Positions 1-11,111 of a stretch of DNA of 64,000 nucleotides are shown here, piece after piece; positions within the stretch are counted from its first letter, which is position 1, and every line of letters begins with the position of its first letter. A model generated the notes under the pieces. It worked only from the letters and a program-made list of their open reading frames with translations. It was not told where the DNA came from and searched no databases. Made by a program: the position numbers and the translations under genes. Source of the stretch: Saururus chinensis (taxonomy: Eukaryota > Streptophyta > Magnoliopsida > Piperales > Saururaceae). The DNA lies in NCBI GenBank assembly GCA_035235625.1, contig CP141142.1, positions 44,557,644 through 44,621,643 of the forward strand, read 5' to 3'.

Positions 1-664
1 CTCTCTTTTCTATTTTTCTTCTCTTTCTTTTGTAGTTTTTGTTTAAATTTTTATTATAATGACTTGTCAAGCCTTCTAGCTAAGGCTAGATGTGATTTGT
101 AACAATCTAATGAAGTTCTATTAATAATTCATCAATGACTTAAAGTAAATATTAATTATTTGAAGTGATGATCATTTAATATTGTTCTTCTTTTTGTTTC
201 TTTGTGATCTTAATATGTAAGATGCTTGGAGGTTCTCCTTCTTGATCTTTTAGGGTTTTGGTATATAGAATTCATGAAGAAACAATTATTTTTATACTTC
301 ATCTAACCAAAGTAGTATCTATTTTTGTTTTGTTTTAAATGTTCATATCTTCTTATTAGATAGAATCTTCATTCAATTCTAACTGAGATAACATGACACA
401 TAAAGAAAATCACTAGATGTTATAATTATCTTTAATGCCTTAGTATTTTATATTATTGAATTTCATCTGAACACATTTATTACCTCAATACTCGTCTACT
501 CTCCCTCTTAATTTTTCTTTACTCCTCTTATTTTGTAATAATTGTGATAGTCACATAAAGACAATCCTTGTGGATTCGACCTTACAAGACTGCATCCACT
601 TGTGTATTTACAAATAATATAACCCTAAGTTTTGGCTACAATTAATGTATGTGTAATAAATTTT
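1..664 (+). mobile_element. Possible 3' part of an LTR, cut by the window edge
   Basis: AT-rich and without any coding region. Around 565-640 it holds a phrase of the type CTTGTGGATTCGACC followed by CACTTGTG. This resembles the conserved end region of many plant Ty3/gypsy Tat/Athila-type LTRs. The copia-like LTR to its right starts abruptly at about 667, as if this sequence had been inserted into it. The left end lies outside the window, so neither a TSD nor a family can be confirmed. It could equally be unrelated AT-rich spacer. Confidence 0.25.
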
Positions 665-666
665 TG

Positions 667-1490
667 AGCCACTCTTGACCAAATTAATGAACTAGAAAGC
701 AAGAACTTACAAGACCCAAGAACAACGAACCAACCTCTATGACTTGACACAAACGAAAAAGTTTTTTCTTTGTTCAGTTCTCTTCGTTGTTGCCCTTCAA
801 GTTTCTCCCTCCTTTGAACCCTTGAAGTTTTCCTTCTTCGCATTTCATCTTTGTCTCCTTCTAACAACTCAATAAAAGACTCCTTTAATTGTTGATCTCT
901 TTTTTAGTTTCTTCAATTACTCTTTGATGAAGAATTTTACTACAACTCCTCAAGCTCTTGTGTATGTTGTGTTGTAAAAGACTCTTCTTTTTTGGCTAAT
1001 TAAATTGATATTCAAAACATATAGCTAATGGAAAATTTTATACTCTCAAAACTTAATAGAGTAGACTCACCAATATCTCTCTATGTTAATAATGATTACC
1101 TTCCTCTTTTTTCACGTCTAAAATATCCCTTTTATAGCTAACTAAGTGGGTTTAGGTGTTAGACCTTTAATATGAATCAAATTCAACTCGAAATGGCCTA
1201 TTTTGGGAAACTACAGGCTCCAACGATTGACTGCTATTGTTCATTAATCAATTGCCAACTCTTGGCTTCGTTTTGTGTAATTTCAAGAAATTTGCTTGAG
1301 TAACTGATCAATCATTGCTACAATACCAAAATTCAATTTTTCCCCATTAATCCCTGTTTTAGTTCCTCTAATTAAATCACTATGACTCCACTAAAATCCA
1401 AACTCTTGAGTCTACTTATGTCAAAGAAATCTCTATTGATTTCCAATCATGAAATTGACTTGAGTTTAACATGATGTGTGCATGTTTTAA
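667..1490 (-). mobile_element. Left copy of a Ty1/copia-type LTR (truncated)
   Basis: Direct repeat of 3,292-4,130: the two copies align from GCCACTCTTG through ATGATGTGTG with roughly 15-20 percent divergence by eye. It has the minus-strand TATA-like stretch (GCTATAAAAGG on the complement, about 1,127-1,140) also seen in the right copy. The left end lacks the first ~160 bp present in the right copy. The two copies flank minus-strand fragments of a copia polyprotein, so they are taken as the two LTRs of one old element. Confidence 0.55.
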
Positions 1491-3128
1491 AAAAATAGAG
1501 AATTGCAACATTAAGCAAAAGAAAATCAAATAGATTTTTACTTCCCTTATTGCATTCTTTTCTTAGTTAAGGTATATTAACCACATATCATGATGTTTTA
1601 AGCTTAAGAGTAAATTAATGATCTTTAATTAAAGAGCTTGAACACAATTCAAAAACTACACAAAGCAAATTGCAAAATAAGCAAAAGTTAAACTATTCTT
1701 TGTATTTTTTTAATCATATTCCACTTTTTTATTTTTATTTTCATATAATAAAACACGTGTGTCCAAAAGATTGAAAGAATTAAATCATAGACAAAAATAA
1801 TCTCTTTACTTAGAGATTTGAGAATCCTTAGCCTTGTCTAGTCAACCCATTCTAAAGCAACCTAAGGTGGATTTGCTCTCACTATCAACTTGGGATCTAA
1901 GGTTATCTAAGACATTATTTCTAATCTAAATTTGCAAGGTTTTCTTTCTATTGTGTTAAATAACCTTCTTAGGTGGAGAAGTGTGTGGAGAGTGCTTCCT
2001 GACCCAAATTTTATTGATTCTTAGTTCATTATCTTGAGAATTCACATGGGTTCTTGTTAATTTTTAGGCAATCTATTCAAGTTAGAAGACACCCAATTTA
2101 CCTTAATGTTGGATTTGTCACGATTTGTTTACTAAGATATTTTAGGTTGTACTTCATAATTTAAATTTGTCTAATTAAGGAAAATTCATGATTTCCTCTC
2201 TTGTGATGTCCCTTCATATAGTTAGACTTTAGAGTTTGATTTTTAGGAGGATTCTCAGGTTTTGACACCTTGTCAACTTGTGTAACAACCTTTCTAGTAT
2301 ACATGAGTTCTTTTAACCTTGACAAACTTAATAACACCATTAGACTTTGTAGAATTAGTCTCATTAAATCCTAGTCTTATTTTATCACTACCATCCTTTC
2401 CCATGTACAATATTTTGCCCAATTTTTCTTGCCTTAAAGTGAATGATTTTAATTTTTCTTGATAAATGTTTAATTCACTCCCTAGATCTTCAATCTTTTT
2501 CAGACGACTTATTTATCTCTAACTTCTCATAAACTTCATTCTCTAAAAATTTTATCTTGTCTAGAAGATTATTTTTCTCATGTTTGAAGTCATCAAACTT
2601 CTCATTAGTAGACTTAAGTTCATTATCTAAAGACCTAGATTTTATCCTTTCTTTCTTAAGTTCACTTCTCAAAGTTTAAACCTCTTTCTCTAGTGATTCC
2701 TTATCTTCAACTAATTAAATTTTGTCAATAGAAATAGACTCAATTGTCACCATATTTAATTTGATAATTTTCTCTAACTTCTTACACTTTTTACTCAATT
2801 CAATGGTTTGTCCAAAATAACTTTCAACATCAAAATTCTCATAACCACTAGAAGGCCAAGAATTAAAACATGATGAACCAGATAAGCACAAGTAAATAAG
2901 TTCAAACAAACACTCCAAATCATAAAAAATACACCTTTTGGAAAATTGAGTAAGTCTAAGAAGAATTTATCAACACTAACTTTACATACTTGATATATGC
3001 ATGCAAAACTTGATAGATAGCATGAATTAAAAGCAAATTTCAAGCAAAACACCTTAGCTACCACTTTAATATCCGTCTAATCAACCTTTAGTACTTCAAT
3101 AAGTAAGAATTAAGAGTTTTAGCCTTTT
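1491..3128 (-). mobile_element. Internal region remnant of a Ty1/copia element
   Basis: Fossil coding region on the minus strand between two related LTRs. Recognisable traces are a Lys/Glu-rich coiled-coil stretch typical of the C-terminal part of many plant copia Gag regions (about 2,490-2,900), and a short IWVRK phrase near 2,000-2,030 like the segment just before the pre-integrase domain. Reverse transcriptase, RNase H and integrase were not recognised, so most of pol is missing. The element is heavily broken, with many interruptions. It is old, judging by LTR divergence. Confidence 0.5.
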
Positions 3129-4303
3129 TGCACATTATTTTTTTCTATATAGCAGAAACAAGAAAAACCTAATGACTATGTACATTTATGATTAAGTTAT
3201 CAAAAGATCAAATAATCAAACCATAAAGCATGCAAGATCACATAAGGATTTAACGTAAAAAATCCCAAACTAGGGTAAAAAACCATAACAGCCACTCTTG
3301 GCCAAATCAATACACTAGAAAGCAAGAACTTACAAGACCCAAGAACAACTAACCAACCTCTATGTCTCGACACAAACGAAAATGTTTTTTCTTTGTTCAG
3401 TTATCTTCAATGTTGGCTTTCAAGTTTCTCCATCTGTTGGACCCTTGAAGCTTTACCTCTTTGTGTTATGTCTTCGTCTTCTTCTAGCAACTAAATCAAA
3501 GACTCCTTCATTGATTGTTGATCTCCCTTTGAGTTTCTTCAATCACTCATTGATGAAGAACTTTGCTGCAACTTCTCAAGCTTTTGTGTGTGTTGTGTTG
3601 TAAAAGACTCTTCTCTTTTGGATAATTGAATTGTTCTTCAAAGCATGTAGGCAATGAAAAACTCTATACTCTTAAAACTCATTAGAATAGATATATTAAT
3701 CTCTCTCTATACTAATAGTAGCTTCCCTCCTCATTTTCCATGTCCAAAACATCGCTTTTATAGCTAAGTTTGTTTGGGTGTTAGACCTTAAATATGAATC
3801 AAATTGAACTCGAAATGACTTATTTTAAGAAACTATAGGCTCCAGCGATCAATTGCTATTATTCATTGATCAGTTGCTATTGTTCATCAATCAGTCGTTG
3901 ACTCTCGGCTTCGTTTTGTGAAATTTTGTAAAAATTGCTATAGTAATCGATTGATTGCTACTGTTCATCGATATACTACAGTACCAAATTCAATTTTTTT
4001 ATTAATCTCTTTTTAATCTGATTAATCTTCAATGAAAATTTTACATACTTATGTAATTCTTTACTCATTTTTTTTCTCATGCTCTAATATGATAAAACCT
4101 TTATCCTAAGTGTGTAATATGATGTGTGTGCGTGTATTTACTTACAAAAACACCTCTGAGAGTCTTCTAATTTGCTTCATCTTCACCATGTAATCTTGAG
4201 TAGTAAGCATTATATTTTATGACTCATATTACATATCACTTTGACATTATTTTGTTCACCAAAATAAGCCAATACAATATATATGGTTACATGTGTTCTT
4301 ACA
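3129..4303 (-). mobile_element. Right copy of a Ty1/copia-type LTR (5' LTR of the minus-strand element)
   Basis: Starts TGCACATTATTTT and ends TGTTCTTACA on the plus strand, so it begins TGTAAGAACA in element orientation. The same ends and an internal TTTAACGT...AAAATC segment occur in the solo LTR at 27,470-28,643, which independently sets the boundaries. A TATA box (CTATAAAAGCG on the complement) lies near 3,750-3,765. Length about 1.17 kb. A canonical PBS was not recognised beside it. Confidence 0.6.
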
Positions 4304-5267
4304 GCATAGAGTCTAGACACATGGTACTTATGACTTCATATGTCTTAAAATAAGTCTTATCCCTTTTAGATAAGTCTTAATGTCACTCACAAGGATTTTC
4401 ATTTGTTTACTTGTGTCAAATATAAGTAAATTATGTCAAACCCCTTTACTTACCAACTAAAAGTCATAGTAAAAATAATAGTTTAAAACTTAAAATCTAA
4501 CCTTGGTCTATTAGACCATCTACACATTGGTGTCAGTGTCAATATTAGATAGTTTTGCTTACAAAAGAAAGACATTTTAATTCCTAATTTACCAATGATG
4601 TTGTGAACACATCGAGCCAGCACACATCATCAAAGTGTCCATGTGCATTGACACTAGGAATAGTTCATCTTCACCCTTCCATCGATACCTTGTTGATGCA
4701 TTGGTGGTTAACGTCAATGATAGGTGGTGAAAAGCACAATTACTCCCAACTTAATGTTCATTTGAACTTAACTATTGCCAATTCATTGGAAAACTTCTTG
4801 ATACATACTAAGGTAACTTTACACAAGAAAACCCATTAAGGTTGTGTCAAACATCAATTGTAAGATTAAAATTCACGTAATTTTCATTGCCAAGTTATAC
4901 AAGTATTATAAAATCTTCCTTGCATTGGTAGAAGCTATTCCTACTAAGGGTACAACGAAGTGGTTAAAGCCTAAACCATAATATTGCACTACATAGTGCA
5001 CACATATATCCATACTATACAACCATTCATAAGAGACTAATTTATTTATTTTCTAAAATACTCTTCATGATTTTTATAATATAAAATAGATGGTAAGCTG
5101 TTTGACCTCTTCATCATGAAAATCCATTAATGATTCTTCCTCTAATATGTGAAATCATGATGAAGAATCCTTTCTCAATCGTTTGGCATCTTCCTTATTG
5201 ATTTATTTACAAATTTGTTTTCATCTTTGACTCCATCTCTTTTGGGGTTCTTTTTCTAGTTGTTTAG
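4304..5267. other. AT-rich intergenic sequence, nothing recognised
   Basis: No coding potential, no RNA gene and no repeat boundary recognised. The short frame at 4,603-4,839 has no similarity I know and looks like chance. Confidence 0.5.
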
Positions 5268-5437
5268 TATAGGAAAATGATATTCATAATTTATTTTCTC
5301 TACACCATAGGCCTTATACCACCTTTAATTGGATATATAGTGAAGGTAGGTCCCACTTAACAACATGAGATTCACTTTTCCCTACCCAATCATAAATGGC
5401 ATAGGGCCTATGTGTGTAGGAATATCATTATCCTTTA
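5268..5437. mobile_element. Hairpin MITE (family M3)
   Basis: The ends AGGAAAATGATATTC and GAATATCATTATCCT are inverted repeats. Further inward, CTACACCATAGGCC pairs with GGCCTATGTGTGTAG, and the centre holds GTAGGTCCCACTT against an AAAAGTGAATC arm. About 170 bp and non-coding. A related element lies in intron 6 of the PX gene (60,880-61,052), which shares the GGATAATGAT end and the GTGGGTCC-type inner arms. Superfamily not assigned; the TSD is unclear. Confidence 0.6.
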
Positions 5438-6281
5438 ATATAAATGAGTCCTCCAAGGCAATTCACAGAGTTTTAAGATGTGTAAATAACTCATTTCATT
5501 TGAAACCGCATTACTTCCTATGATTCCTACTTCTAACAGTGACTAAGTTCAAGCCATTGACGCATTGATGTCTTACCAATAATATTATCATAACTATCGA
5601 CGCATTTATCAACACATCAATGTCTTACTGACAATCAATAACATAGCAAATTTTGTTGATAAAAATGTGGTTGTCACAATCACTATCAATAGGACTTAGC
5701 TGGCCTTAGGCTTCAACAGTTGATGAGCCTAATTTAATATGTCAATTTATGTTTTATTAAAATTTTGAAGGTGTAATGCTTAAAAAATCCCTTTTAAATG
5801 TGAATATAAACGATTAGAAAATCCAATTTTCCTATGACTATAGTATATTTGTAAAGTATCTACAAATTTAATTCATGTTTTATGAAATTTTCATAAATTA
5901 TTTTCTTAAAAGTCAATTATAACTACGTACCAAGAGAAGTTCCAATGGAGTACTTCCAAAGCAAGTCCAATATAGTAAATAAATAAATAAGTCAATATTA
6001 TATGTTAATAAGAAAAAGTGTACAAAAATATGGTTGATATGTTATAAGATTTATTCTAATATGAACACATTGCAATAGAGTTTTTTTCCAGTCAAACCCA
6101 TGTTAAGATTTGGCATGGCTTCAACTTAGAACCCATTGCATAAAGCATAATTTTATGCTTGATGCACTTAGACCTCTTTTATATTATATGGTCTAAGGTG
6201 TGAAGTTGAAACAATACCAAAGGTTAATTAGCCTAAGTATAGTAGTCTAGACCAAGCTGAAGGTAGCATTTGGTAACGCTA
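5438..6281. other. AT-rich intergenic sequence
   Basis: No gene seen. Around 5,555-5,630 a phrase containing GACGCAT and TCAATGTCTTAC-type words occurs twice with differences. This suggests a small diverged duplication of about 55 bp. Nothing else recognised. Confidence 0.4.
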
Positions 6282-8664
6282 TGTAACACCCTAGATTTTT
6301 CAACATATTTTCTTGCAAATTCGCAATTTTTTTTTGTAATTTAATGGCTGTAAATTAGAAAAATTGACGAAATACAAAACCTGTGAAAACATTTTGATAA
6401 TTTAAACCATCACACATTAATTTTCTCATATATATTTTTCTAAATCAAGCATCGTGCGGCGAAACCAAACATTCTTAGGCCCTACACAAAAACAAATACA
6501 TAAAATAAATTGCCATGATCAGGACCTAAATAAAATATATCTCAGGCATCCTTGAGCACAACTCCCATATAGAGTCCAAAATCTAACTCAATACACAAGT
6601 TCAAAAGATACAAACATCTTAATTTTCATCTCAACCAATATATTAGATCGTGGCAAAAAAAATAAAGACTCACAATGAGTCAAAAGTATACTTGAGTTAA
6701 TGACAATCGATCCACCCATGAAAATAAACGACCATCTCTAGGAGCTCTCCGATAAAAATATGCAAAAGCCTCCCAAATATCGAGGCTAAAAAATTAGAGG
6801 AAATTAGTATTTTCATTCTCAACAAGAAATACTCAGTAGAGAAGTTCTAATTAGTGAACTCTGTAAGTCCATACGTAAATATATTCAAGCAACTTAAACA
6901 TGAAACATAAAGGCATACAAAAACATCTGAGTCGCATAATATAATAATCATGCACAAACACGTATCATCTTACCTCTTTTACACTTACAGTCTTACACGT
7001 ACCATTCCCATACTTACATCTTACTCAAAACATCTTTCCAATCTTACTCGTACCATCTTACTCAAATTCTAACGCTTACAGTCTTGCTCATAATTTTACA
7101 AACTTACTTAGAAATGTACATACTTATTCATAGAGTCATACACATACTATTGATAATTGAAACTCATTACAATTAATAAGCTCCCGCATCAAAAAAGAAA
7201 AGAATGTCACTGGGCATCACCTTAACCTTCATAGAATAACTAGACTCCATGGACTTTCTAAAGGTAGGCACACCTATACTAACGGGCCACAAGATCAAAT
7301 AGATAAGAATATATCCATGATACTATTTACTTGAGAGCAAACAACCACACTTGAGGGGCCATACAGTACCAACTAAGGGCTATACAATGCCAACTAAGGG
7401 CAAAAATCATATAGTGTCACTTTTGGACAAAATCATATAGTGACGACTAAAGGCAGAAACATACAACTCTCTCAATATAGCAACAAACGTCTAGGCTTAA
7501 TACAGCACCAAGAAAAATCGAAAACATAAATTGCTCTCAACAATGGACGGTGGTATCGGCCAATATGAGCATGTATTGGCTGATACAAGCACGTGTCAAC
7601 TAATACATACCTATATCGACCTAGACTGATATGGGTATGGGGGTGGTGCACCCGCCATGTAAATCTGATATGTATCGACTGTATTGTATCAATACTATAA
7701 GATTGAAACATATCGATACTCAATTATTTTATTATTATTATTTTGAACAAAAAATTTAATCTTTTTTTCCTAAAAACAAAAACATGATTCAAACCCAACC
7801 TCTTTGAAGGTTTAAAGGGACAATGTTTTTGTTATATTAAAAAATAATTTTTTAAAAATTATATGAGGTCAATACGGGTGGTTCCATATAATTTACATAA
7901 TTATTTTTTCTAAATATAATACTCCACAATTATGCATTTACTTAAACATCTAACATAGGGGTTTCTCCATAATATTCTTGTGACTCATATTACCCATTTT
8001 CTGATTACATCTAACCCAAGGCATTAGGGATAATTATGGAATTTTGGATAAGTTTTCAGAGGGTTTTAAGAGATGAAATCATTGTATATTAGTAAAGCTC
8101 AAAGAAACAAGCGTAATAAATCGAAGAATGCACAAAACTGATGTTGTGATTTAAAGTTATGACCTCGGGAAGCGTATTTTATAAATGAAACCTACTTAAA
8201 CAAACAAGATAATCTACCATGAAGTCTAGTATTGTAGGGCTCATTGATATGAGCCCAACGTTACCAAGAATGCACAAATACGAGTTTGGGGTAGAAAGAT
8301 ATGTGTGTTTGAAGATAGGTATTAAAAAAACAAAAAATGTCACAAGCGAGCGACACGGCCACATGGCATGCAACAGATATGCGTGATGCATCATGTGTGT
8401 GAAGCATGGACTCCACACGCATGCCACTGTTTCTGGTGAGACCGCAGTTTGATGCGGCACAATGCCACAATTTTCACTACACCAAAGCCTATATAAAGGG
8501 TTTTAGAGGGTTTTTTGGGGATCATATTTCATTTTATTTGTTTTTGGTCATTCTTATTCGATTTAGTCCTTTCAAAAGGCGTTCTTAACTAAATCAAGTG
8601 TGCTCTACGCAATAGAAATGTTCATTCTTTGAGTTGGGAACTCTAGAGGGGGAAAATAGCTTTG

Positions 8665-9150
8665 AGAAAGAGGAAGTTTTGTCCATCATCTATGGGCACA
8701 GGAAGTGAAAAGTGTCCCTAGGTAAGGGGGGTTTTGTCTGCAGCCTACAGATGCGGGAAGTGTGAAGTATCTTTGGGTAAGAGGAGATTTTGTTTGTTGC
8801 CTACTAGCGCAGAAGTGAGAAGCATCATTGGATAAGGGGAGGTTCTGTATGCTGCCTACAAGCGCAGAAAGTCAGAAATATCCCAGAAAAAGGGAGATTA
8901 TGTTTGTTGCCTACGGGCACAGAAAGTGAGAAGCATCTCTGGGTAAGGGGAGGTTATGTCTGTCACCTATGGGCACTAAAAGTGAAAAGCGTCTCCGGGT
9001 AAAGAGAGGTTATGTCTGACAGCCTCCAAGCATGGAAAGTGTGATGAACCTTGGGAAGGGGAGTGTCTATATGTAGTTTTAGGCACAATGAAAGAAACGT
9101 TCTAGAGCAAGAGGAAGCTTTGTCTGCCATCTCCAAACCTAAAGGGGAGG
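8665..9150 (+). repeat. Tandem repeat, ~60-bp unit, about 8 units
   Basis: Degenerate units of the form GGTAAGGGGAGGTTNTGT, GCCTACNNGCNCAG, AAGTGAGAAGCATC, repeated every ~60 bp. They lie directly downstream of the TATA box of the family C LTR. The same kind of unit occurs four times in the leader of the family C LTR at 28,923-30,954. Confidence 0.75.
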
Positions 9151-9299
9151 ACACCCTGATGGAGAGAGCAACTCTGAATACTGCTACTTCTGAGAAACTT
9201 TAAGGGAGTAAGCTTTTTTGACATTCTGATTTAATATATATAATTATATGAGCTCATATGCATCTTAAGTTGTTAGCTTAAGATGTTAAATAATATATA

Positions 9300-9545
9300 T
9301 ATGCTATGTTCTAATCCGATGTGTTACAATCTATTTTACTTTGACACTGTTTGCTCTAAAATGCTCTATTTTGATCTGATATGATCCGATGTGTTCAATA
9401 TGCTTTGATTTAATATGATCTGATAAGTTCTGATATACTCTTTTGTGATCTAATCTGATATGGTCAGATGGGATCTTATATGATTAGATGTAATATGATA
9501 TGATCAAATACGCTATGATGTGTTTTGCTTTGCTCTGTGATAAGA
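9300..9545 (+). repeat. Degenerate low-complexity run of GATATG/GATCTGAT words
   Basis: About 240 bp built from recurring words such as TGATCTGATATG, GATCCGATGTG and TATGATC, with no fixed period. Part of the family C LTR. Non-coding. Confidence 0.6.
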
Positions 9546-9954
9546 GTGAGATGTGTGTTACTAAATGATGTATTTGGATATAAGGATATATGTATCTTAA
9601 CATATATGAATTTGTAATGCCTTTTGCATGTAATAGTCTTTAAGCAGAACTATACTCGGATCTAATTGTATTGGAACAACGTTGTAGATGATATTTAATA
9701 CGTACATAGGCAACCAACGGTACTACAACATTAACCTAATCTAAATTTGTTATAATTATAATTTTTATTCTAACCCACACGCGGTGAGCTTTGAAGCTTT
9801 GTAGTGCGTAGATGAACATTATAAATCTTGTACACAAATGATGTCTCCTCATTTAAGGAAGAAAACTTTAATTCAAAATTTCTGGTCCCCGACTCAGGCC
9901 AGGGCATAACATATTAAGCATTTTATTTGGTTAAAAAATGAAATAATTTCAAAG

Positions 9955-10035
9955 CACTTAATATGGGACGGAAGGAGTAATAGTTTGTACAGGATGGAGT
10001 AATAGTGTATGGTTCCAAAATAAACTAATTTTAAA
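9955..10035. mobile_element. Stowaway-type MITE fragment(s)
   Basis: TTAATATGGGACGGAAGGAG is a right-end signature of Stowaway-type MITEs, followed at once by a second GGATGGAGTAATAG end. The left ends are not recognisable, so these are fragments. Confidence 0.35.
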
Positions 10036-11111
10036 ATACTCGTATTGGCCAATACTACTTTCCATCTTATTATGTTTTAAAAGAAGTATCCTAATGATAT
10101 ATTATTAGTTATAATATTTTTTTTATGTATATCAAGGGGTTCACACCCATTTCGGCACATACCAAGCGTATCATCAGTACGTACCCATATCCATGGTCAT
10201 CGATATTGTCATCCGTATTGATACGGTCTTCCATGTTCTTAACAAAGCAATAAACATCTAGGCTTAGATACAACACTAAGATAGCATCCCGCAGGATAAA
10301 CACCATAACATGACATAAGAAATGTGCAGCTGACTCATATCAGCTAGCTCAAACACAAAACTTAATTCGTTTAAACCCTCAGGTCTCAGACTCACAATGC
10401 TATTATATTAGCTTTACTTATAATTTAAGTTTGAATTAAGTAATTTATGCGGGTATAATTATGCCATAAATTTTTTGAGTCTTATAGTCTTCCACTGACT
10501 AATATGAAGCTAAGCCCATTTTGAAACCTTAGTTCATTAGGGTGACATGCTTCACTTAAACAATCCATCTCATCACCGTAACTCACCATATGATAAATCT
10601 TTATATATTCATACATTTTCTGCCATCTACCTTATGACCAAAACATCTTACTCGAAAGTCATCAAATTAAGCTCCTCAGAGCCAACCCCAGTTATCACCC
10701 TCTTACTCATACCTTACTTATTATTCTTACTTTCCACTTCATAATATGTGCGTTATAGTTCTACAATTATGTTATGCACTCTTATAATATGACAATCCCC
10801 CATAAGGCACCAAACCCTAAGTCTACTTACGAACCGAACCCCCAACATACACTTTAATCCAATCCACACTAATATAAAGCAATTCTCACTACTCCAGTCC
10901 AATCTTAGCTTGTCAAACATACACCCATCAACATCAAACACCACTATAAATCCACATCAAAATCCACTCATAATTGATCCAATACAATTCATTGTACATT
11001 GTACATAAGCTTGCATACTCCTCCTTCTTCACACATACAAATGTCCACCAAATGTACATTCTACATATCCGAGATTTATCAAATAATTTGTTAGCATATC
11101 CATTAGTCACT

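Larger units (their letters stand above)
8000..9911 (+). mobile_element. LTR, family C, copy 1 (solo)
   Basis: Non-coding LTR with the same plan as 28,923-30,954 and 32,022-33,138. It has a paragraph with GAGCCCAACGTTACCAAGAA near 8,245-8,270, a TATA box CCTATATAAAGG at about 8,488, then a leader made of ~60-bp tandem repeats. It ends in an AGGGCATAACA-type terminus like GGGGCACTACA and GGGGCATCACA in the other two. The start is approximate (7,985-8,040) and no TSD could be fixed. It sits inside the Mutator-like element. Confidence 0.5.
7544..10236. mobile_element. Probable Mutator-like DNA transposon, non-autonomous
   Basis: Interrupts family A copy 1 exactly where the reference copy is continuous. 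The outer ends TGGACGGTGGTATCGG and, on the complement of the right end, TGGAAGACCGTATCAAT are diverged terminal inverted repeats rich in GTATC/GATAC words, a style common in plant MULE ends. The flanks TCTCAACAA (7,535-7,543) and TCTTAACAA (10,237-10,245) match at 8 of 9 bases, as expected for a 9-bp duplication. However, the host sequence is itself a ~62-bp tandem repeat, so the match could partly reflect that. No transposase is present. It carries a family C LTR and Stowaway pieces inside. Alternative: another DNA transposon superfamily. Confidence 0.4.

Noticed and set aside
2795-3064. Hydrophobic 89-codon minus-strand frame
   Set aside because: Shadow frame of the decayed copia Gag region; overlaps the coiled-coil trace in another frame.
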